Part shown: positions 1 through 4,438 of the stretch, piece by piece
Numbering within the stretch: the stretch's first letter is position 1
Layout of the letters: the number at the start of each line of letters is the position of its first letter
Assembly: GCA_026987055.1 (NCBI GenBank)
Contig: JALSNL010000026.1
Location: 1-5,542, forward strand
DNA length: 5,542 nt
Direction of reading: 5' to 3'
Origin: Melioribacteraceae bacterium
GTDB lineage: Bacteria; Bacteroidota; Ignavibacteria; Ignavibacteriales; Melioribacteraceae
Made by a program: the position numbers and the translations under genes
The notes under the pieces: model-generated
Told to the model about the DNA's origin: nothing
The model's database searches: none
What the model saw: the letters and a program-made list of their open reading frames with translations, nothing else

Positions 1-219
1 ATTCTTGGCGATGTTAATCAGAACGATGTTGTAAAAAATTAACTCACAAATATCCCTATGAAAGAATAAACACCGATGAGGGTTTAAGAATTGATTTTGA
101 AGATCATTGGGTACATTTTAGCAAATCCAATACCAAGCCGATTATAAGATGTATTGCATAAGCGAAAACGGAAGATTTAGCTAATAAATTTTAGAATTGT
201 AGAAGAACTAATGAAATAA
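1..219 (+). pseudogene. Decayed C-terminal end of a phosphohexomutase (phosphomannomutase / GlmM family)
   Basis: Positions 18-158, read in the frame of codon 75-77, give a peptide containing GLRIDFEDHWVHF, SKSNTKP and IIRCIA. This is the pattern of the C-terminal phosphate-binding domain of alpha-D-phosphohexomutases, which normally reads close to WVHxRxSxTEPxIRxxxEA. The frame then hits TAA at 159-161, exactly where the family has a Glu (a GAA to TAA change would explain it), and continues as AKTEDLANKF to a second stop at 192-194. Dropping one T from the T run at 189-192 restores RIVEELMK and a natural stop at 217-219. Upstream, the frame is closed at 15-17, but frame 1 reads ILGDVNQNDVVK up to the A run at 33-38, so one missing A would join the two. 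The conserved TEP is TKP, and an Arg of the loop is Ser. Functional members make hexose-1-phosphates or glucosamine-1-phosphate for envelope sugars; this copy cannot. The remainder, if any, lies left of the window. Family assignment is strong; the exact lesions are inferred without an alignment. Confidence 0.75.
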
Positions 220-222
220 AAA

Positions 223-327
223 CTTTGCGAACTTAGCGGTAAACCTTTGCGTTTCTTTGCGTAAAAGCTTTTTGTTTCTCGCAAGGACCGCTGGACAGCT
301 AAGACCATTACGAAAAACACACAAAGG
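223..327. repeat. CTTTGCG-type heptamer repeat tract, two orientations
   Basis: Three exact copies of CTTTGCG (223-229, 245-251, 255-261) and one variant, CTTAGCG (232-238), lie in one orientation. After a T-rich spacer come degenerate copies in the opposite orientation: CGCAAGG (280-286), AGCTAAG (297-303) and CACAAAGG (320-327). The tract therefore resembles an imperfect inverted repeat centred near 265-275. It fills almost the whole gap between the natural end of the mutase pseudogene (219) and the stop of the DUF58 gene (333). No open reading frame or convincing terminator hairpin is seen in it. From memory, tracts of CGCAAAG units recur between genes in many bacteria, sometimes near GxxExxY-family genes, but no such gene is visible here. 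Its role is unknown. Confidence 0.5.
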
Positions 328-332
328 AAGAA

Positions 333-1238
333 TCATTGTAACCTGGCTCTTTTCTTAAAAAAACTCATCAAAGCCAAATCAAACGGAGCAGTTGTGTCAA
401 TCAAATTATAGTCAAAGCCATATTTATTACAACCGTTCTTGAAGGTTGTTAAATATTCTTTCATGGCATCAGTATAAGCTTTTTGAATTTGTAAAGGCTG
501 CGTAGTCAACTCTTCTCCGGTTTCCATATCAACAAAAATAGAATCTTTATTAAAAGAAAAACTCTTTTCAATAGGATCTAAAACATGAAATATTATCACT
601 TCACTTTTTTTGAATTGAAATTTTTTAAGAGAAGCAAGTACGGAATTTATATCATCAAAAAAATCGGATATAACAATTACCAAACCCCTCTTTTTCATTT
701 TATCGGCAATCATATTTAACGAAACGGAAGTTTTGGTTACATTTTCCGCTGTTGTTTTTTCTATTTCCGAAAGTAATGTTTTTAAGTAAGTTGTTTGAGA
801 TTTAGGTCTAATATATTTTTTAATAATATCTGCATATAAAACAAGACCAACAGCATCTTGCTGACGTAACAAAAGATTTATTAAACTTGCAGCTAAAATT
901 TTAGAATATTCAAATTTTGTAATTACTCCATCATGTTTATAATCCATAGATTTGCTGGAATCGAGAATAACATGAGCAATTAAATTTGTTTCTTCTTCGT
1001 ACTGCTTAATATAATATTTTTCACTTTTGGCGTAAACTTTCCAATCAATATTACGTATTGAATCGCCTTGCATATAAGGTCTGTGCTGACTAAACTCCAC
1101 ACTAAAACCATGGTAAGGACTTTTGTGATAGCCGACCATAAATCCTTCTACAACAGTTCTGGCTTTTAGTTCTAGTGTTTTTAATTTAGCAACTATGGCA
1201 GGGTCTAATAATTTTTTATAACTATTATTTGGATTCAT
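333..1238 (-). CDS. DUF58 domain protein with von Willebrand factor A fold
   Basis: This 301-residue protein belongs to the DUF58 family. The N-terminal half carries the family hallmark around residues 43-70, including HGFSVEF, a Gly-Asp pair (58-59) and RNIDWKVYAK. A vWA-like domain follows, with a MIDAS-type metal site DxSxS at D93, S95 and S97, and a second acidic motif, VISDFFDD, at about 189-196. The length is typical of the short, soluble DUF58 form; there is no signal peptide or membrane segment. Family members are usually encoded beside MoxR AAA+ ATPases and BatA/BatB membrane proteins and are thought to act in chaperone-like or envelope-stress complexes; the exact role is unproven. 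Here no MoxR or BatA gene is in the window, and the gene is followed by repeats and a pseudogene. The start ATG (1236-1238) lies inside the end of the upstream lipoprotein gene, a 14-bp overlap that suggests coupled translation. Family call is confident; function is open. Confidence 0.9.
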   Translation of the reverse strand: MNPNNSYKKLLDPAIVAKLKTLELKARTVVEGFMVGYHKSPYHGFSVEFSQHRPYMQGDSIRNIDWKVYAKSEKYYIKQYEEETNLIAHVILDSSKSMDYKHDGVITKFEYSKILAASLINLLLRQQDAVGLVLYADIIKKYIRPKSQTTYLKTLLSEIEKTTAENVTKTSVSLNMIADKMKKRGLVIVISDFFDDINSVLASLKKFQFKKSEVIIFHVLDPIEKSFSFNKDSIFVDMETGEELTTQPLQIQKAYTDAMKEYLTTFKNGCNKYGFDYNLIDTTAPFDLALMSFFKKRARLQ

Positions 1239-1749
1239 TTTTAATTTTAGGTTCCATCTTTTCCCTTAAAACTTCTTCGGGAGATTTACCTAAATTCTGC
1301 AATTCAATTTTTGCATCTTTTATTAATTCCCCATCAGGGTATTTTTCAATGTATAATTTATAAGCAGTTCTTGCTGCGTTTAAATCTTGTAATTCATTAG
1401 CTAAAATAAAAGCAGCCATAAATATGGAAGATCCCGCTCTTTGGGAATTTGGATATTTAGTAAATATTTTTTTGTATAATGAAACGGCTTTCCTCAAAGA
1501 CTCTTTAGCATCAATATTTTTAATAACTTGTCCTTGATAGATTTTTGCCATTTCAAAAAGTGCATCCGGTACATTTGGACTTTCCGGAAAATCCTTAGTT
1601 ATTTGTTCATACAGATTGATAGCTTCGGAATATTTTTTTTGTTCAACTAATTTTTTAGCATTATCAAATAAATTTTTATCTGTTTTGCTACTGCACGAAC
1701 TAACAATTAACATTGCAAATAACAATAAAAAGAATTTTAATAATTTCAT
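1225..1749 (-). CDS. TPR-repeat outer-membrane-type lipoprotein
   Basis: The protein has 174 residues when started at the ATG at 1747-1749. I chose this start because it puts a classic lipoprotein signal at the N-terminus: Lys at 2 and 5, a hydrophobic core to about residue 16, and lipobox VSSC with the lipidated Cys at 19. An in-frame ATG 16 codons upstream (1797) would place 16 extra, mostly hydrophobic residues before this signal and is unlikely. The mature part holds about three tetratricopeptide-like helical hairpins (roughly 27-56, 62-101 and 109-138). Each ends in a helix followed by FPES, YPNS or YPDG, as in BamD, YbgF and related TPR proteins. The C-terminal tail is charged. It probably sits on a membrane facing the periplasm and acts as a protein-binding scaffold. 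It is too short for a typical BamD (about 240 residues). Its overlap with the DUF58 gene suggests that both products serve one complex, perhaps like the TPR proteins (BatC/BatE) of Bat operons. That link is inference. Confidence 0.85.
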   Translation of the reverse strand: MKLLKFFLLLFAMLIVSSCSSKTDKNLFDNAKKLVEQKKYSEAINLYEQITKDFPESPNVPDALFEMAKIYQGQVIKNIDAKESLRKAVSLYKKIFTKYPNSQRAGSSIFMAAFILANELQDLNAARTAYKLYIEKYPDGELIKDAKIELQNLGKSPEEVLREKMEPKIKNESK

Positions 1750-1848
1750 TTTAACTGCCCCCAAAATTTGGATACTACATAATAATATAAGAAACAAAAA
1801 TATTGCTTAATTCAAAAAAATATTCACTAAAATATAATTCCAAAAAAA
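1750..1848 (-). other. Intergenic region upstream of the lipoprotein gene
   Basis: These 99 bp separate the LD-carboxypeptidase stop from the chosen lipoprotein start. A G run (1757-1762 on the opposite strand) lies about 8-12 bases before the ATG but is not a good Shine-Dalgarno match. An odd palindrome, CCAAAATTTGG (1761-1771), overlaps it and could be a short operator, though such motifs arise easily in AT-rich DNA. No clear terminator hairpin is seen, so read-through from the carboxypeptidase gene is possible. Confidence 0.25.
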
Positions 1849-2790
1849 TTAAATTACCGCACTTTCGGTTATTTCAACAAAACATCTCGAAGAATTTAAT
1901 TTACAGTTCAAACCTATCGGAATAGTAATGTTTTCTTTTATGTGTCCATGACTAAAATTATAAATTACCGGAATTTTAAGCTTGGAAAAATAATGGTCAA
2001 TAACTTCATTGAGTTTTATTGTGCTCTTTGATTTATCTTTTTCATAACAATCGGTAAATCTACCTAAAATTACACCATTTGTTTGATTAAATATTTTTGC
2101 AAGCTTAAGCTGATTAAAAAATCTATCAATTTTATAAGGTGTTTCGCCAATATCTTCCAAAAATAAAATACTGTTTTTAAAACTTGGGAAATATTCACTT
2201 CCCATAATGGAAGTTAAAACAGCTAAATTTCCACCTAAAATATTACCTTCTGCTCTGCCTGAATTTAACACATAAAATTTTTCACCATTAGGATTATGTA
2301 ATTTCCCAATCTTTTTAGAAGAAGTAAGAATTCTCCAAAAATTTTCTTCTGCAAAAGTATTTATTTTGCCACTAAAATCAGTTGCTAACATTGGTCCGGC
2401 AAAAGTAAGCAATCCTGCTTTTTTAAAAAGCGCCAAATGTAAGGCAGTAATATCACTATAACCAACAAATATTTTAGGGTTCCTTTTAATAAGAGAATAA
2501 TTTATTTTATCTAATAATCTACCGGAACCATAACCGCCACGAACACTAAAAATTGCTTTAACATCTTTATTCTTAAACATCGCATGAAAATCACTTAATC
2601 TTTCATCGTCTGATCCAGCTAGATAACCGTGTTCTTTACCAACATTTTCACCAACTTCAACTCTATAGCCCAAACTTTCAAGATATTTAACACCTTTTTC
2701 TATTTTACTTAAATCACTTGGTGTAGATGCCGGAGAAATAATTCCAATTAAATCTCCTTTTTTAAGTTTTTTAGGTTTAAGTATTGCCAT
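1849..2790 (-). CDS. LD-carboxypeptidase, peptidase family S66 (LdcA/MccF type)
   Basis: This 313-residue enzyme has the full S66 layout. An N-terminal segment, GDLIGIISPAS (12-22), leads to SVRGGYGSGRLLD (82-94). The nucleophile Ser112 sits in VGYSDITALH (109-118). The other triad members are Glu212 in FLEDIGE (210-216) and His283 in FSHGH (279-283), the latter aligned to the usual GH position. Length and motif spacing match Pseudomonas LdcA (about 307 residues). There is no signal peptide, so it acts in the cytoplasm, where LdcA removes the terminal D-Ala from recycled murein tetrapeptides before they are reused. The related MccF branch instead cleaves microcin C-type peptide nucleotides. 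Without an alignment the branch is not certain, but the absence of any microcin genes favours murein recycling. The start is the first ATG that keeps the conserved N-terminus; an ATG ten bases upstream is out of frame. The gene is separated by 150 bp from the acyltransferase gene before it. Confidence 0.9.
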   Translation of the reverse strand: MAILKPKKLKKGDLIGIISPASTPSDLSKIEKGVKYLESLGYRVEVGENVGKEHGYLAGSDDERLSDFHAMFKNKDVKAIFSVRGGYGSGRLLDKINYSLIKRNPKIFVGYSDITALHLALFKKAGLLTFAGPMLATDFSGKINTFAEENFWRILTSSKKIGKLHNPNGEKFYVLNSGRAEGNILGGNLAVLTSIMGSEYFPSFKNSILFLEDIGETPYKIDRFFNQLKLAKIFNQTNGVILGRFTDCYEKDKSKSTIKLNEVIDHYFSKLKIPVIYNFSHGHIKENITIPIGLNCKLNSSRCFVEITESAVI

Positions 2791-2877
2791 AATTTGCCAT
2801 ATTATTTATAAAAATTTTTTGAATATAAAAAAAAGTTTCCATTAACAAAAATTTATTTTATAAACATAAAACTACAA

Positions 2878-2890
2878 TGTGATATTCACA
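2878..2890. promoter_or_regulatory. TGTGA-TAT-TCACA palindrome upstream of the LD-carboxypeptidase gene
   Basis: Perfect 5-bp inverted arms TGTGA and TCACA are separated by three bases. They lie about 88 bp upstream of the LD-carboxypeptidase start, in the gap after the acyltransferase gene. The arms equal the CRP/FNR-superfamily half-site TGTGA, but the usual spacer is six bases, not three. It may be a dimeric-regulator operator or chance. A second exact palindrome, TGTTATATAACA, lies at 2924-2935. Confidence 0.25.
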
Positions 2891-2923
2891 ATAATCAGTA
2901 ACTTTAACTTAGTCTAGCTAAAA

Positions 2924-2935
2924 TGTTATATAACA
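2924..2935. repeat. Perfect 12-bp palindrome TGTTATATAACA just after the acyltransferase stop
   Basis: The palindrome begins five bases beyond the acyltransferase stop codon in the direction of transcription and is followed on the minus strand by TTTTAG. As RNA it can form only a very short, weak AU-rich stem, so it is a poor intrinsic terminator. It could be a weak 3' element, an operator or chance. Confidence 0.25.
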
Positions 2936-2940
2936 ATAGG

Positions 2941-3741
2941 TTAATTTTTTATTAAATCCTTCCTATTCCAATCAATAAATTTTTGAGTTATAAATTCCAA
3001 TACTTTGGAATGCTGTTCATTGCCGTTTCCGGTTATTTGCATAGGTTTTCCGAATTCTATATAACATTTTTTCCCGGGTGTAATTTTACCAAAATCCTTT
3101 ATAATTTTTCCGTTTTGCCAAGCATCTGTTATTAAAGCAATTGGTATTACAGGAACATTGTTTCTCTTGGCAAGTTTAATTCCCAAAGTATTAAAGCCTG
3201 CAGCATCAAAAAATTTGGCTCTTGTTTTTTGCGGAAAAATTAAAATTGATCTCCCTTCTTTTATTCTTTCAGCTCCAACTTCCATTACGGTTTTTAAGTC
3301 TTCACGCGGATTTTCACGTCCAACTTCAATCGGATGCCGATGTTTGTTAATTGGTCCAAATAATGGTGTAGATGATAATTGTTTTTTTGTTACAAAAACC
3401 AAAGGTTTTATTGGTTGAATAATTGCAGGAAGAATTAAAGTTTCCATCATGCTCATGTGATTGCCTATAAAAATAACCGGACCATCAGCCAGATGTAAAT
3501 TTTTCATTCCGCTAAACTCAAATTCAAGTCCTATTGATTCCAGAGCATCTAAAACTTCCAAAGAAGTTGCAACCCAGTTATATCTGTTATATAGGTTTCT
3601 TTTGGTTTTAAGATTTGCTCCTACAAATATTTTCCCAAGTTTTAGATAAAATCTTGTTGTAGGAAAAATTATTTTTTTAGAGGTTTTAGTTCTATAAATA
3701 TCTTCCGAAGCTAAAATTCTGGGATAAGTTTTATAATTCAT
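2941..3741 (-). CDS. PlsC-like lysophospholipid acyltransferase (1-acylglycerol-3-phosphate acyltransferase family)
   Basis: This 266-residue protein matches the glycerolipid acyltransferase family. Motif I is GNHMSMMET at 93-101 (His95, with Glu100 in place of the usual Asp of HX4D). Motif II is VGRENPRED at 140-148. Motif III is IFPQKTR at 168-174, where most members have FPEGTR. Motif IV is VPVIPIAL at 196-203. The changes at motifs I and III occur together. From memory they typify a distinct subgroup also found in delta-proteobacterial and Ignavibacteria-like genomes, so the enzyme is probably active. Such enzymes transfer an acyl chain to a lysophospholipid, typically making phosphatidic acid at the inner membrane; the exact acceptor here is not shown. 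No strong membrane helix is seen; the hydrophobic stretches at 88-93 and 103-117 may be membrane-associated. The ATG at 3739-3741 has no Shine-Dalgarno. The gene lies 70 bp beyond the tRNA terminator, so it should have its own promoter. Confidence 0.85.
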   Translation of the reverse strand: MNYKTYPRILASEDIYRTKTSKKIIFPTTRFYLKLGKIFVGANLKTKRNLYNRYNWVATSLEVLDALESIGLEFEFSGMKNLHLADGPVIFIGNHMSMMETLILPAIIQPIKPLVFVTKKQLSSTPLFGPINKHRHPIEVGRENPREDLKTVMEVGAERIKEGRSILIFPQKTRAKFFDAAGFNTLGIKLAKRNNVPVIPIALITDAWQNGKIIKDFGKITPGKKCYIEFGKPMQITGNGNEQHSKVLEFITQKFIDWNRKDLIKN

Positions 3742-3775
3742 ATTATTTATATTTTCTAAAGAATCATTTCGGTTT

Positions 3776-3783
3776 CAAATTTA
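3776..3783 (-). promoter_or_regulatory. Possible Bacteroidota-type -7 element of the acyltransferase promoter
   Basis: On the minus strand this reads TAAATTTG, matching the TAnnTTTG consensus described for Bacteroidota sigma factor promoters. It lies 34 bases before the acyltransferase start and downstream of the tRNA terminator, which is where a promoter is needed. The partner -33 TTTG box is not seen at the right distance (the bases there read AAAT). It is therefore only a half match, and whether this organism uses that consensus is not known. Confidence 0.3.
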
Positions 3784-3811
3784 CAGAATTTTTAAATAAA
3801 TCATTTAAAAT

Positions 3812-3842
3812 AAAAAAAGCCTTAAAGAAAAACTTTAAGACT
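3812..3842 (-). terminator. Rho-independent terminator of the tRNA operon
   Basis: In the minus-strand RNA, a ten-pair stem forms between 3842-3833 and 3827-3818, with a five-base U loop (3828-3832) and a run of seven U from 3817-3811. Position 3820/3840 is a G-U wobble on the minus strand but a C-A mismatch on the plus strand, so the hairpin is tuned for minus-strand transcription. It begins about ten bases after the 3' end of tRNA-Glu, the last gene of the cluster. Confidence 0.85.
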
Positions 3843-3852
3843 TTTTATAGAG

Positions 3853-3924
3853 TGACCCCAAGGGGATTTGAACCCCTATTACCGCCGTGAAAGGGCGAGG
3901 TCCTAACCGTTAGACGATGGGGCC
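3853..3924 (-). tRNA. tRNA-Glu (anticodon UUC)
   Basis: It folds as a standard cloverleaf of 72 bases. The acceptor stem is GGCCCCA with TGGGGTC (one G-U at 2:71), the discriminator is A73, and the T arm is AGGGG TTCAAAT CCCCT. The anticodon arm is TCGCC CTTTCAC GGCGG with anticodon TTC; its first pair is U-G. CCA is not encoded (CTC follows), so it must be added by the CCA enzyme. It is the last tRNA before the terminator. Confidence 0.96.
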
Positions 3925-3942
3925 ATCAAAAAAATTTTATGG

Positions 3943-4017
3943 GGTGAGCGATGGGATTTGAACCCACGACCTTCTGGGTCACAACCAGACGCTCTAACCA
4001 GCTGAGCTACGCCCACC
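3943..4017 (-). tRNA. tRNA-His (anticodon GUG)
   Basis: The acceptor arm GTGGGCG pairs with CGCTCAC (one G-U at 4:69). The anticodon arm is TCTGG TTGTGAC CCAGA with anticodon GTG, and the T arm is GTGGG TTCAAAT CCCAT. The gene encodes the extra G-1 opposite C73, the identity mark of histidine tRNA; the coordinates include G-1. The next three bases (3942-3940) read CCA, so unlike its three neighbours this gene appears to carry the 3' CCA in DNA, possibly by chance. Confidence 0.96.
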
Positions 4018-4038
4018 ATCTATATATTAAAAGATCAG

Positions 4039-4112
4039 TACGCCCGAGTGGACTCGAACCACTAACCTACAGCTTAGAAGGCTGTTGCTCTATCCAATTG
4101 AGCTACGGGCGC
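4039..4112 (-). tRNA. tRNA-Arg (anticodon UCU)
   Basis: The anticodon arm is ACAGC CTTCTAA GCTGT with anticodon TCT, reading AGA and AGG, which fits an AT-rich genome. The acceptor GCGCCCG pairs with CGGGCGT, leaving a G-U at the terminal 1:72 position, and A73 follows. The D arm (AGCTCAATTGGATAGAGCA) and T arm (GTGG TTCGAGT CCAC core) are normal. CCA is not encoded. Confidence 0.96.
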
Positions 4113-4147
4113 ATGCCGTTAAATATACAAAATTTTTTTTAATTTTG

Positions 4148-4222
4148 TCGGGGCGGCAGGATTCGAACCTGCGACCTCCTGCTCCCAAAGCAGGCGCGCT
4201 AACCGGACTACGCTACGCCCCG
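4148..4222 (-). tRNA. tRNA-Pro (anticodon UGG)
   Basis: The acceptor stem is CGGGGCG with CGCCCCG, seven Watson-Crick pairs that start with the C1-G72 pair typical of bacterial proline tRNA, then A73. The anticodon arm is CCTGC TTTGGGA GCAGG with anticodon TGG, and the T arm is GCAGG TTCGAAT CCTGC. CCA is not encoded. It is the first gene of the four-tRNA operon. Confidence 0.96.
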
Positions 4223-4438
4223 TAAACTTCTAACGAGATCGATTTTTATTATATTCAATATTTGAAAGAACTAAAAAAAATTAAGATTCAAAATTAAAAT
4301 TTTCTACTTACAAAGTCAATTTTAACTGAACTTTTTTTTTAATAATCTGAGTTTTTGAACAGACAATTCTTTTAACAATAATCTAATTACAAAATAGTTA
4401 TATTTATACTTATTTTAATATTATTTTATTCCGGATAT
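4223..4438. other. Divergent intergenic region between tRNA operon and LolC/E gene
   Basis: These 216 bp are very AT-rich and must hold promoters in both directions. For the plus-strand gene, TATACT at 4405-4410 and TTGAAC at 4355-4360 resemble -10 and -35 boxes but are not properly spaced relative to each other, so no promoter is called. I see no RNA gene, riboswitch or open reading frame. Confidence 0.5.
4248..4253 (-). promoter_or_regulatory. TATAAT -10 box of the tRNA operon
   Basis: A perfect TATAAT on the minus strand ends 25 bases before the 5' end of tRNA-Pro, giving a leader of about 18 bases if transcription starts seven bases downstream. No good TTGACA-like -35 lies at 16-18 bp; the bases there read close to TTTTAG. 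In DNA this AT-rich the match could be chance, but its place is right. Confidence 0.4.

Noticed and set aside
286..304. Possible hairpin terminator for the DUF58 gene
   Set aside because: Only three base pairs (GCT with AGC) form around GGAC, with no U tract in the right place.
1616..1810. Plus-strand open frame over the lipoprotein gene's 5' end
   Set aside because: It is a shadow of the minus-strand lipoprotein frame, with no recognisable domain or upstream signal.
3158..3649. Two plus-strand open frames inside the acyltransferase gene
   Set aside because: They are antisense shadows of a gene with clear family motifs and have no protein-like features.
3951..4142. Plus-strand open frame of 63 codons starting MGFEPTTFWVTTRR
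   Set aside because: It is the antisense of tRNA-His and tRNA-Arg. This GFEPTTF / SGLEPLTYSLEGCC peptide is a well-known false protein made by reading tRNA genes backwards.
4355..4410. TTGAAC and TATACT as a promoter for the LolC/E gene
   Set aside because: The boxes are about 44 bp apart, and no better pair stands out from the AT-rich background.
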